From Piezodorus guildinii (Eukaryota > Arthropoda > Insecta > Hemiptera > Pentatomidae): a stretch of DNA of 64,000 nt. The position numbers and the translations under genes are program-made. The DNA lies in contig CM041297.1 in assembly GCA_023052935.1 (NCBI GenBank), positions 51,255,917 through 51,319,916 on the forward strand. Direction: 5' to 3'. Positions 1 through 12,330 of the stretch are shown here, piece by piece; the stretch's first letter is position 1; every line of letters starts with the position of its first letter. The notes under the pieces were generated by a model, which searched no databases, was not told the DNA's origin, and saw only the letters and a program-made list of their open reading frames with translations.

Positions 1-772
1 ACAAAATTAAGGTATCTGGATTCAATTTAGGGATTTAAAAAAAAATATGTTAAATAAAATGAAAATTTTGAGTTACATTAAAAAAATCTCATGGGATTCT
101 CCTGTTTTCATACCTCAAAATGAAAAAATGGTTTTTAAATCACGATTTTTCTAATTGTCAAGGAGGAAGGGTAAACCAGATTTTAAAAATTCGATTCTAA
201 CAGTCTTACCAATTCATATACCATTTCGACTATAAAATTAAGGCATCTGAATTCAATTTGGGGATTGAAATAAAATGAAAATTTTGAGCCATTTTTAAAA
301 ACGCTTATGGGATTCTCCTGTTTTCTACTCAATATTTGGACAATTTTACAATAAATTATACGAATAGCATGTTGAATAAAATATGTCCCGATAATAAAAA
401 AATCAAAAGCACTTCATAATTAATTCTTAAATTGTCGAGGAAAAGGGTAAACGAGATGTTTGAAAATTCGATTCTGACACAAATTTATGATTTCGACAGC
501 AAAATTAAGCCACCTGAATTCAAGTTGGGTTAAAAAAAAATATGTTAAATAAAACAAAATTTTTGAGTTACTTTCAAAAACGTTTATGGGATCGTTGTGG
601 TACTTAATATGAGGATTATTTTACAATATACTGTACAAATCGCATGTTAAATAAAATCTATCCCAAAATTTAAAAATTAATCAAAATCAAAGGCGGTTTC
701 TATATTTCGATATTTCTTAATTGTCAGGCAGAAGGGGTAAACCAGATTAGATCTGACATATACGAAACTGTT
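1..772. repeat. Diverged tandem repeat, about three units of 230-270 bp
   Basis: Three successive units start near 3, 234 and 501 with the same 'aaaattaagg/c..tctga/gattcaa' opening. Each then carries an 'attttgagt/cca/tt' block, a 'atgggat' block and an 'aattgtc..ggaa..gggtaaac..gat' block in the same order. The units differ by substitutions and by an extra block in later units, so they are old. No coding potential is seen. The array may extend left of the window. Confidence 0.7.
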
Positions 773-1827
773 TTTATTAATTCGATATTACCAATCTGAT
801 CATGATAAAAAAAAAATGGTGGATAGAATAATATCAAATCTTTTCAGACACTAGATTGTATCGAAAATTCCATAAATTTCTTATGAAAAATAAAGCTTGA
901 CTTATTAATAATTTTCAAAAAATCATAATTCCAAAAACAGGTACTTTCGAACACTTTTGGAAAAAAGTTTCATAACTCGAAAACAAAAATTAATTGAAGA
1001 AAAATTACAAAAACTCGATTAACTTATATTTTTTGAGAGGGGGGATGAGTCAAAATTCCACGGGTTTTCTTGGAATCCAGAGGAGTTGTTATTAAGCGAA
1101 AGCGCTACACAAACGATTATAACTTCCAACATTAGGTAGGCCTGACTAAGGAAAACTAACAATCAAAATTCATATAGGGGAGAGAGTTGGAGTGGAAACT
1201 TGAAGTCGGGGCAAGATAAACACCGTGAGATGGTACCCCAATCTGCGAGTGGGGTGTGCCTTAACCATGGGGTCCAAGATATTCGGGGGACCGGAGTTTC
1301 GACAAAACAACTAGTCTCAACAAATTGCAGAATAAATAGCTTTGTTATTGGAAACAGTATTTGTCAAATATCGGAATAATTAGTAATACGGTAAAGGAAG
1401 AGACAGAAGTTTTTTATCTTCAATATAATAGCAAAACATTTACATAGTAAAATCTTAGGAACCGTTGCAAACTTTGGCCAGTAAACAAAGCAAAATCATA
1501 CTAGAAGGACAAACAAAGCATCCAAATACGGTAATAATATTTCACTATCGAAGAAAGGCTGAATATCAGAGGCTAGAAAAATTATGGAATTAATGAGATA
1601 TCCAATTAAATTCATGAAAAAAAAAACAACCAAACAATACGAAAATTCATAAAAGAAATACCGGTTCAATACAAAATTAACTCTACTTTGGAAGGGTTTG
1701 GGAATGAAATGGAAAAATAATAATAATTCATAATAACCTAAATAAAGACCATTATGAACAACGTTCAGATGTAAACTGTAATAATTAAAATTACGTCAAA
1801 GAATATTAACTGGGTGAATAATTTCTA

Positions 1828-1828
<1 letters not shown>
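773..1828. other. Non-coding, unclassified; small GC-richer block at 1125-1320
   Basis: No ORF, RNA gene or repeat match was recognised. A less AT-rich patch at about 1125-1320 stands out against the background, with several G runs and an unusual 'gatggtaccccaatctgcga' stretch. It could be conserved non-coding DNA or an old repeat; nothing visible decides. Confidence 0.4.

Positions 1829-1876
<48 letters not shown>
1829..1876. repeat. Poly(A) run
   Basis: An uninterrupted adenine run of about 48 bases. It could be the tail of a retroposon, but no target duplication or recognisable body was found upstream. Confidence 0.9.
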
Positions 1877-1877
<1 letters not shown>

Positions 1878-1884
1878 AACAACA

Positions 1885-2075
1885 AATAACGATAGAGTTA
1901 TGTTTTTTCTCTTTAAGGTTCATAATTAAAATTTTCAAAATTTGAGCTAGGCCAAAATTAACCTCAAAATAATGAAAAATATATGTACAGCTATCTCTAT
2001 CCTATACTGATTTTGAAATCTCTGACATTTATCAGTAATTTTTTAATAAAAAATATATCTTGGAGATGATAAGTA
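1885..2075 (+). repeat. Dispersed repeat, copy 1 (paired with 5165-5390)
   Basis: Shares ordered blocks with 5165-5390: 'gatag', 'ctctttaaggttcata', 'tgagct', 'ctcaaaataatg', 'ctatcctatact' and 'atcttggagatgataa'. The second copy has an extra segment in the middle. The pair belongs to the same locally duplicated landscape as the rest of the first 7.4 kb. Confidence 0.65.
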
Positions 2076-2241
2076 TTATAATATTATAAATTTAATTTAT
2101 AAATTAAAAAATAGAAAAAAAAATGCACATTATTAGGAGAATATTTGAAGAAATTTATAAATTTAAAAAAAAGACCTACAATGATGTAATTTCTGCATTT
2201 ACTGACTTTTTCTGATTCCTTACTTTTAAACTGAGAAAACA

Positions 2242-2275
<34 letters not shown>

Positions 2276-2622
2276 TACTAAAGTAAATAAAAAAATACTA
2301 CTCTAAATTAACATTTTTTGGGAGGGGTGAGGAAGGGAGAGAAAAAAAATAGTTTAGAAAAAAGAAAATAAATGTCCATTACAATTCCGGTAAAATTAAA
2401 CTTTTTAAAAATAACTCAAATTATTCCAAAAAAAACGTTAATATTACCACTATAACAAAAGATTTCTGAGATAAGATTTTATCGTCAATTATATTTAAAT
2501 AATAAAACTTCACATTTATAGGAAATTTTTAAAGTTCTACTCTTCTACATTTTAAAATCACCAAATTTCAGAAGATAGCGTGATCTTTCTTTGAAATGGG
2601 CAAGAGATAAAATTAAAATATA

Positions 2623-2660
<38 letters not shown>

Positions 2661-3904
2661 CAGACGGTAACGATGTTAAACTTTACTAGAAATATTTCTT
2701 AACGATGCTTGAGTATTTAAAAAAAAAGTTTAATTCAATAAAAACATAGGAAAATATTATATTAGCAATAGAAATCATGGAAAAAACTTGGGAAATGTCA
2801 TATTAATAACCAGTTTTGATTGGAAAACCGCAAAATAATAAAGAAAATCCAAAAGCAGAGGAGTTGATATATTAATTATTAGCTGTGGGCAACCTACATA
2901 CACCCGACTCATTTGCCCCAACGGTAGAGGCACATATTCAAATTAGAAACAGCACCGTTATTTATGTTAAATGAAAATTAATTTATGTTCCGCTTGGATA
3001 TTGTGCACCAGGCCAACATTCAAAGTCTCTGATTCAATTTGTATTTCGCCGTAAGGCTTTTCTACGTATCACTGGTAAAAACAAAAGTCAATTTTATCTC
3101 CATTCATCATTAGATGGAAAAGAACCATTTTCAGTTATAAAAAAAGTTTTTCCCAAAAGTATATGCTTTATAAAAAAAACAGATTTATAAAAATTATAGT
3201 ATTTCCAAGAGACGTGAGACCACTCAAAACATTCCTAAGTAAATAATCCATAGGAATCAACAATTAAATTACGTAATAAAACAAAAACGTTATAAAGATA
3301 TAAAACTTTACCTGATTAACATTTTCCGACCTGTACTTGGAATAAAATCAGAATATTTTATCTAAAAATTACAATAAAATTATTCTATTGCAGAATTCTA
3401 CCCAAAATATTCATGGAACTAATCTTAAAATATTTTATGCCAATTATATTTAGTGAGAAACTCCCTAGAATAATGATAAAATAATAATTTTAATTATATA
3501 TTTTGACATTTTCGAACGTTTAAGGTATAAAATACAATTATAAGGTGACATTTTTCGAATTTTTCAGGCCGAAATAGAGGATTAAAAATTATAGTAAACC
3601 TGATAATAGACACGTCATCAAATTTTTATCTTTTTTCTCGCTCTGAGTTTTGTTTCAATCATTTATTTATTTATTTTTTTAAATATGATTTTCTTTCAAA
3701 ATAAGGACGATTATGAAGAAATTTCATTTTACGTGGTTGACGGTATATTTTTTAATCTAGCCTTTAACAAAATTACACAATTTTAAAATGAAATTATAAA
3801 TATTATACAGCAAATTAAGTTTTTTTTCATACTCTAGGTCTTTCATAAAATTAATAAATAGTCTTCTATTTCACTTACTGTTTCAAATGATATGGGCAAA
3901 AAAG
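2076..3904. other. AT-rich, no gene seen
   Basis: Holds an A run at about 2247-2271, a (TA)n tract at about 2619-2655 and otherwise unclassified AT-rich sequence. No ORF with recognisable content on either strand. Confidence 0.5.
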
Positions 3905-4440
3905 GTAATTTATTGTTCAAAATCTATTGTTTCGTTTTCAAAATAAAAAGATTAATATAGTAATTTTTGATGTCAATTTTTTTTTACCTTGAAAAAACGT
4001 TCGTTTTGGAATAGTGGTAAAAAAGAAAAAAAATTTTTTTTTTTCTCAATAACCATAAGAAAACATTATCATTTCGTGGTCCTCAAATCATTTAGTTTCA
4101 TGAGTACAGTCATAATTAAATTATTCTTTGGAATCATACATAAAAAAAAAAATGACATGGACAAAAAATATAATTTATACTTCAAAATCAATAGTTTGGT
4201 TATTAAAAAATAGTTTCAAAATAATAAATAAAATTGTAATATTTGATGTAATAACAGAAAATTTGTTTTGGAATAATGGAAAAAACTAAAAGACATACTT
4301 TTTTGCTTGTTCTTAACGATGATAAGGAAAACTATCATTTTGTGGTCTTCAAATCGCATTAGTTTCAAGGGGTACAGTCATGACTAAATTCTTCTTTGGG
4401 ATTAAACATGAAAAAGGTATGACTACTAAATCAATAAAAA
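3905..4440 (+). repeat. Tandem duplication, two diverged units of about 260 bp
   Basis: Unit one (about 3905-4165) and unit two (about 4170-4430) share 'ttgatgt', 'gttttggaata', 'atcattt', 'gtggtc', 'agtttca', 'gtacagtcat', 'taaatt' and 'ttctttgg' in order. A short open frame at 3989-4213 lies within unit one and is lysine- and phenylalanine-rich from the base composition, so I do not call it a gene. Confidence 0.65.
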
Positions 4441-4639
4441 TGGTTAATAGATTTCTATTTTACTTCATGGCTTACAGAAGTGAGTTACAGGGTAGAAACA
4501 AAAAAAAAAATTATTGTTGAAAAATCTAAATTACTATTAAAATAATCTTATGTTCGAAAGCAAGAAGGGAAACAGCTTCTAAAAAATCTTCATTTTTAAA
4601 CGGCTTGAATTACTAATAATGACTTGTATTTCTCAACCC

Positions 4640-7400
4640 CCTAATAACTGAAGTCTATCCATAATTAAGACATGAATATTATGTGGTAAAATAAAATATA
4701 AAAAAACCCAAAAGTTATTTAAATTAAAGTAAAACCTTTTATGAACTATAAAATATTTCAGTCTAAAATAAATTATACTTTGGAAAATGAAAAAAAAACA
4801 AACAAAGTGGCTGTTCTCCTGTAATGCTTTTCGATTCAAAAATTTTAAATGACTATGAATTGGAAAATTAAAAAAAAAATTTAATCTTGCTTACACTATA
4901 TATAATATATAATATATATATTATATATATATAATATATAATATAATATAATATATATATATATATTATATATATTCTATCTATATTATTTTTTTTTTCC
5001 GTGTGAAAATTAACAATATTTTAGAGGGATTGGAGATAGAATCGGGAAAGAAGATGAAACTTCACATCAGCCCAAGTAACAATAAAAAAAAATATATTTT
5101 AAATGTTAACCGTGGAAATAAATATTTACAAAAACTATAAATCCTAGCAATAAAAAAAAAAAAAGGTAAAGATAGTGTTAACTTCCTTCTCTTTAAGGTT
5201 CATAAATAAAATTATAAAAATTGAGCTCTATAATTTCAGATTTAGATTTCTCCTGGATTCATCTTGCAAAGATTAATCTCAAAATAATGTAAACTATATC
5301 CACAGGAATTTCTATCCTATACTAATTTTTAAATTTATGGCATTAATTTGTACTTTTTGTATCAAAAATAAATCTTGGAGATGATAAAAATTTTTTAAAG
5401 GTATTTTGATATACTGCTAATTGTCTTGTTTTCCTGTACTTCGTGCTACATAATAAAGTTGCTATCTTCTTTCCTTTACTCGTCTCATAGCTGGTTGTTT
5501 CTAGATACTGGTGCACACTGAATATATGAAATAATAGGATAACTGTTTTAACATTCTTCTTAATATCCTTTTTAAATCATATTCTTTAAATAGGAACGAA
5601 TTTGGGGGATAAATTTAAATAAAAAATTACTATGAAATTTAAGAAAATAGAGGAAAAATTATAAATTTTCAAACCAAGCTAATGATGAAAATTAAAGTTG
5701 TCTCAGTTTAGAGGTTTTAACTTTTGGCGCGTGAATATTTCAAAAATAGCTCAATTTTATGAAATGAAAAAAAAAAAAAAAAAGTGTCTGTTCTCCTGTT
5801 ATGTGTTTTGATTTAAAACTTTTAAATTTCCACGAAGAGGTAATTGTACACAAAAATTACTTTTAATCTTGAGCACTCCTAAAACAGATCCAATGAACTG
5901 TTTTTTTTTTTTCGTTTTTTTTTTAATCATTCAAATTTATCACTCAAAAAGAAAATAATATGTAGGAATATGTAAATCTGCAACCAATGCCCTTATATCG
6001 AGTGAAAAAGTTTTTTTTTTTTTCAAACCTCCATTTATTTACCCATGGTGTTTTAAAAAATTATCTTTGGCTGTTCATATCTCCTGTTTAAACAAATATC
6101 TCTCAATCAACGTATTGTTCATAAAATGTTTCTACAATTTCGTATTATAATTATATCATATTTATACATCATTTAAAAATTACTTGAAATTCATTAAAAC
6201 TAAGGAAAAATAATAGCTTTTCCAACCAAACTACGATGACGAAAATTTAAGATTTTTTTTTTTTTTTTTTTTTTTCTAAGCCCGATGGGAGTTGGGGGTT
6301 GGGAATCGGAAATAGAGGAAGGAATAATTAAAATTAAAGTTACCACAGTTTAGAGGTTATATACTTCTGGCACATGAACATTTCAATGGTAGCTCCAACT
6401 CCTGTTTATTTTTACGGGTAGTGACCGCATTTGAATTCTTTTAAATATTTATTTTATGAACATTAAAATATAAAAGCTTTCGATCCAAAATTAAGTTATA
6501 TTTTAGAAAATGAAAAAAAGTGACTGTTCTCTCTGTTGTGTTCTTCGTGTTGAAATCTATAAATTTCCAAGAAGAGGTAATTGTACACAAAAATTACTTT
6601 TAATCTTGCGTACTCCTAGAACCACTCTAATGAAAATTGTATTTTTTCTTTTAATCATCCAAATTGGTTACTCATAAAGAAACTAATACATAGTAATATG
6701 TAAATAAGCAACAAATGTTCATCTATTTCAATGTCCGAAGGTATCGAATGAAAGTGTATTTTTTTGTTTATTTCAAATCTTCCATTTATTTATCAATGTT
6801 TAAAAAAAAATTTATCTTTGACTATTCATATCTTCTGATTAAACAAATATCTGTCAATCAACTTATTTTATAATTGTATTTTTTTTTATTGTAGCAATGA
6901 AAACTATTTTCACCTTCTTCTTGATATGCTTTTGTATCATATTCTAAATTGGGAATGTATTTATTTAAAAATTACTATGAAATTCATAAAAATCAGGGAA
7001 AAATTTATTTGATATTCCGCATCTACCCTTTCGGGTCATTAGCGGGTCTTGATTCACTAGGTTTATTTAGTATAGTGTAACAGATCAATGTCTCTTTAAT
7101 AAAACTCCTCGAGTTACGCAACAAATCAGATATTGCTCCTTCCGCCCAGACCTAATTGAAAAAGTTTAATTAATATATCTTCCCTCAATTGGTAGTGTTT
7201 ACAGAAAATCATTATTTCATAGGGACCTGGAATTTATTTAATTTTTTGATCAGGGCCAAATTATAACTTTTCAAACCAACCTAAAAATGAAAATTAAAGT
7301 TACCTCGGTTTAGAGGTTTTAGACTTCTGGCGCATGAATATTTCAAAGGTAGTTTCCACTCCTGTGTATTTTTACTGCTAGCGACCGCATTTGAAGCTAA
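4640..7400 (+). repeat. Local segmental tandem duplication (partial, two long, partial units)
   Basis: Units A (about 5690-6240) and B (about 6330-7290) share a long ordered series. It runs from 'aattaaagtt..cagtttagaggtt' through 'gaagaggtaattgtacaca', 'aaaattacttttaatcttg' and 'ccatttattta' to 'aaacaaatatct'. A left partial unit is at about 4700-4870 ('gtggctgttctcctgt') and a right partial unit starts near 7285. In unit B, about 7010-7260 has no counterpart in unit A and may be an insertion. A palindromic (TA)n tract lies at about 4897-4975. Nothing coding is seen. Confidence 0.65.
5165..5390 (+). repeat. Dispersed repeat, copy 2 (paired with 1885-2075)
   Basis: Same ordered blocks as the copy at 1885-2075, with about 45 extra bases containing 'ttctcctggattc' in the middle. 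Confidence 0.6.
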
Positions 7401-8045
7401 CCATTTCCCTTTTGAGGATTTGAATAATCCGGTAAAGTTCTTCCAGTGGCTGTGAGAGTTAGATGTAGGGGTAGAAGACGAGAGAGAAGTTGAAACTAAA
7501 TGAGGGAGGTTGAGAGTGTCCCGACCGGCCTGTTAAATGTAAATTGGGCGGCCTCAAGAGAGAGGAGTCGGTCAGTTTTTAATTAGGCGGGGCCGGGTTG
7601 AGTGGACAGGGTGGATAAAAACAACACCCCCTGATTAGGGGCGACTTTAATGCAACCCCTTCCACTTTTACACTGCTAAGTCACTTTAACTTTTTACACT
7701 TGTCCATTCTACAGGTTGCCGAGCCCCCCTATACCTTTTTTTTTCTCCCATTTAACTCACCCCTTTTTCTTTTTTCCCAACTGACACCCCGCAACAGGTT
7801 ACCACAATTAACAGCTTCTCCGAGATTCACCCTCCTTTTAAAACGGCCTGAATAAGCTGGATTTTTTTTTTCTACCCGTAATTTGCTGAAGCCTCTGCTT
7901 AAACAGATATCCTGAACATGTAAATATCCGATGTAGGCAATTCCACATCCTCCCAAAGTTATATGGGCATTAATTGTCTCTTCAATCAACTTAGGAAATT
8001 TTTTTTTTTTTTTTTTTAGAGGAACCATTTTTCGCATGGGAATAC
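7390..8045. other. GC-richer non-coding block
   Basis: Sharply higher GC than the flanks, with the densest part at about 7495-7740 including 'gggcggcctcaaga', 'taattaggcggggccggg' and a C-rich stretch near 7720. TAATTA-like homeodomain core sites occur inside. A 102-codon open frame on the minus strand (7729-8037) has no domain I recognise and is lysine-rich where it crosses a T run. The block could be a conserved enhancer or an unrecognised exon; I favour conserved non-coding sequence. Confidence 0.45.
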
Positions 8046-8060
8046 AAACAAAGTATTAAA

Positions 8061-10310
8061 AGTCCAAAGAAAAGATTTTTTTTTTTTATGGGTATTGAAA
8101 ATTTTGTTTAAATTCTTTTGTTTCTGATTTAAAAATGAACCTATAAAATCATTATTAAAAAAATCTGATATATATAAACTACTGAAAAAAAAAAATAGTC
8201 AAAATCAATGTTATCCAGCTCAATTTGAATATTTCCATCCATTTTGCATCCTTTTAAAGACTATTAAAGGTTGCTAAAGCCCTCATAATAAAAAAAAATA
8301 TTCTAGGCAGTAAATATTTCAAACAGACTCAACATACATTTAAATTTTATATTTTCAAGAGGTATTGAAAATCGGGGATACATTATTTAATCATTAAATA
8401 TTTCACTGAATGTTTCAATACAACGTAATTAACTGAACAAAATTTCTAGCACTTTTACAACTCTCTCTAACAAAACTAGCCAAAATTAATTATTATTTTC
8501 TTAACTATGTGTAGACATACAAAATTAAACTAAACGTTTAGCGTCCTCTTCAAGATGGCATTTTTAACCCTCAAAATTTATTTCAGGCAAACAGTATTTT
8601 AAAGCAAGGCAGAAATACAGCTTTCATTATTTTCCCAAGAGCATAAAAAGATAAATAATTTACTTTCTGATTAAATGTTTCGCTTCCAATCTCGTAAGTA
8701 TTGAAATTGGGAAATCAGAACAAAATTAAAAAAAAAATAATTTAAATAGTTTAATCTATAAAAAATTAAGCTGTAGAAATATAAATGAGTAAATTTCTTT
8801 AACATTTGGTCATCCTGGATATTTTTTTTTAACTGATTAACATCAATTGTAACCAAGCTTGCATAATTTCTAAAACATACTAATTATATTATTACAACCC
8901 GAATTCCGGGTTGAATTTCAGAAGAGTTATATGCTTTTGACAAGCTTTTTCAACTGTTGGCTCAGTAATGATTATAATTATAAATTAATTTTTAAAAAAC
9001 TACCCTCCCTTAAATATTTTAATCTAATTTATGCCTCCAAGGAAAAAACTTATTAAAAAATTACGTATTCTGTAAAAACAGTTAAGGGACTTAATGCAGT
9101 GCGAATTTCGTATCATATTACAAAAAAAAAAAATCAAAATTCTTAAAATAATTCTCAGTGTAACTGTTAATGTTAGGATCTATTTTTCTAAAATATTTTC
9201 ATTCCTAATTTTTGTTTAGGGTTTCTTACAAATTCTAAAAAAACCAACGAGAATGCAAATTTTATATTTGAACACTTAATAACTGAAAAGTAAAATATTT
9301 TTTTAATAATTCTCTTCGTTTAACTTTCTTTCATTTCATTACTACTAAAATATAATAATTAATAATAGTCTCCCAAATTTTAAATTACATTAAAAAATCT
9401 GTTAAAATAGGAAAGGCTGCTTGAGACCAAAAACCCCTTCTGAAAGCTATTCTTTGCAAATTTTAATTACTCTCATAGAATCGTAAAAATCGTTCTTGAT
9501 ATAAATCTCGAAATTGAACTTACGATTTATACTTTATGGAGGAATCAAATTTTATTTTCAAATAATTAATTAAAAATAGGTTACCAAATATTGTGTGTTC
9601 TAACAACAAACTATTTTAAAAAAATCTTTAAAAAAACTATTCATCGTTCAAATGGACATAGCAAATTCTATTTTTTCCTTCTGAGAACCATAAATCAAAT
9701 ATAAAATAATCAGACATGACAATAACTGAAGATAAAAAAACTGTTTTTTTGATTGCTTTTCTGGTCAAATTTCAAATTCTAAAAGAAATATCGGCCCCAT
9801 TCCGCAATGAAATTCAGTGTTAAATTACTATCATCCAAGTCGGTACAACGTAACATAAACAATGTATAGTACATTGTAATAGCTTATTACTTTCTTTTTC
9901 GAATTAAAAATAACAAACTGATCAGGATGTTAACAATAAATTTCTTCCAGTTTTCATCTCGTTAAAAATACTTTATGTCGAGCTAATCAGAAATTTTACT
10001 TTTTTTTTTTTAAATAACAAAAAATTGTTGTAATTTTCAAGCTGCATTTTATGGGTGCACATAATGATTTCAAAATTAGGATTTCTCGCATAGCAAAATA
10101 GCAAGGAAATTTGTTGTTATTTAAATAACTGTCTTATGTGCAATGTGATGCTAGATTTTTTTTTATAAATTTTTGATTTTAGATGAATAGTAGATATGAA
10201 ATTATATTTTAAAATTTCGGACAAAATTTGCAATACGAAATCTACCACGTTGGGCAAAAATAACAATGAGATAAATTCGTTCATCCACTATATATAAAGA
10301 AGAGGGTAAT
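8061..10310. other. AT-rich, no gene seen
   Basis: No repeat family of this window, no ORF with recognisable content and no RNA gene was found on either strand. Homopolymer A and T runs are frequent. Confidence 0.5.
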
Positions 10311-10319
10311 TTAACTACT

Positions 10320-10610
10320 GAATTTGCAGAGGATGGGAGGGGAGTTTAAGACCACAAACCAATCTTTTTACCACCCAAGCCTGTTTTACGGTCCTGTTTG
10401 TTTGCTCCTAGCCCGTTAATAAAACTTTTATTACCGTTGCGGCCGCGGTTTTTGCGACCTTCCGAACGGATGATGAAGCGGTTATGGTGGTCACAAACGG
10501 GTACTATAAACTTACCACCGCACAAAAACGGGAATTCATGACTTGAACCATATCCTAGTCACAGGGAGCCATAATGCAATCTGCGTAAATGATTATGGAC
10601 AAGCAAAATG
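10320..10610. other. GC-richer non-coding block
   Basis: Holds a G+C dense core with 'gttgcggccgcggttt' and further CpG-containing sequence ('ccttccgaacgga'). All frames are broken. It looks like a conserved non-coding element, by contrast with its surroundings only. Confidence 0.4.
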
Positions 10611-11950
10611 AAGATCAGAGAAAAACAATTTAACTTTTTTTGGCAATATTTTGTTTTGTTGAAAAATACATATTTATGAAAAGATCAAAATTCAAATCTA
10701 TCAATTTGAAATTTTTATTCAACCAAATACAAACCCCTCCAAAAAAGGGCCTCTTGAATTCTTGTTCTCTAGTAATTTATCTTCAAACGATAAAAACTTA
10801 GTAGTCAGGAAATTCAAGCTAACCATGTTCAGGAATTGTGTAAAAACAATATTTCTCATTCATTCATAATTCTTTTTCCAGTTACTTTCCTCTATTGCAA
10901 TATTTTGATTAATACCAACATATTTTTGTTGATTGATTTATTCGTCCCCAAACACAAACAATGAATAAAAAAAAAAGAAGAAATCTTATGGTACAATGCA
11001 AATTGAATTCAAATATTAAACTAATTACATTAAGCCTTGGCCTTTTGACTGTTCACATGTATTCTGTCACCCCAGCGTTGCTACAATTATACTGAATTTA
11101 ATTTTTTTTTTTCAAACCAATTTTTTGGTAAACCAAACAAGTAAATGCATGAAAAATATAAAATTTGTAATACATAATAGAAAAGTTTAACTAAATATTT
11201 TTAGGACTAACAGAATATTACTTTCGATAGTAAAATTTAGATTCTTCTATTTTACGAGATCGTTTGACAAAATCTAAATTATAATTGTGTGTCAGTCTCA
11301 AAAAATGTATCAACTAGACCTCAAAATGAGTCAAAATGTTATAAATTTTTATTTTCCAATAAAAATACTGCTGAGACTTAAAATATTTCAACTGACTGAC
11401 TCCCTGCTACACTTCAGATTTTTTATGCTTTAAATTAAATGTTTGGTCCATTATTTAGAAGAATACTTAGTTAAGTAAAAAAAAAAATTCAATTTTTTAA
11501 AGATACTTTGTCTAGATATTGCCAAAATTCAGCCTCCCAAAACAACTTTTAAATTAAAAAAAAATGGAAGGATATTAATATAAATTATAACATCATGTCA
11601 AAGGAAATTTCGATTTTTTAAATATTATTATTTTTCAAAACTTCAGCAATATTTTCATCAGTTTTTTTAAATTGAAATTTTCCCAACACTAGAAATATTT
11701 GGCTACACAATAAAAATATTAGATCAGGGACTAGGGTTTAGGGTTTTTTTACGGAACAAAATTCACTAAAAATTCTTTAGTAAAAGTGTTTATGTATCTA
11801 AAAAGTGCTTTACATATTTGAAATTCTACGGGTAAAAAAATCCATATGGAAACCAGTAATGTTACGGGTATACCATTTTACTTTAATAATTGTTAAATTT
11901 AATTTTTCGGAACAATCCTCCTTAGAAACAGCAAATCAAATCCTCGTTTA
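10611..11950. other. AT-rich, no gene seen
   Basis: Unclassified AT-rich sequence with short A and T runs; nothing recognised on either strand. Confidence 0.5.
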
Positions 11951-11959
11951 AATAACTAA

Positions 11960-12330
11960 ACCCTATCCAACGCGAACAATGCCGGAGACGCCTGGATGTT
12001 CTTCCAGACAAAGGTTCTCCAGCAAGCCGTACTCCAGACTCCGCCTTTCTTCGCTGTCAGATCTGAAATGGGATGCTCCAGTGCCCTTCAAAAACCCTTG
12101 GCACCCTCGGCTTCACCCTTTGTGGCCGACGTCTTGGAGCCAACCCGCCTGTGAAATTTCCTTAACCGTCGGGCTCACCAAATTTAATATAGCTGATGGA
12201 AGCTGGGTTCTACCAACTTGAAAATATTACCCAATTTTCGAACAAATTTCCTCGTTATACTTCGATAAAGGGTCCTGGTTATTAAACTATTCGGCCAAAA
12301 TAGCTTGGGCTCTAGGAAATTTCAAGACAT
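11960..12330. other. GC-richer block with an 80-codon open frame
   Basis: The region 11979-12230 is the most GC-rich stretch of the left part and keeps a plus-strand open frame of 80 codons starting at ATG 11979. The peptide is rich in Ser, Pro and Trp with no motif I recognise, and open frames also occur in the other phases, as expected of GC-rich DNA. It could be a short exon, a conserved enhancer or an old insertion. I do not call a gene. Confidence 0.4.

Noticed and set aside
1..772. CRISPR array
   Set aside because: Units are long (230-270 bp), diverged and not spaced as short repeats with spacers; the window is eukaryotic.
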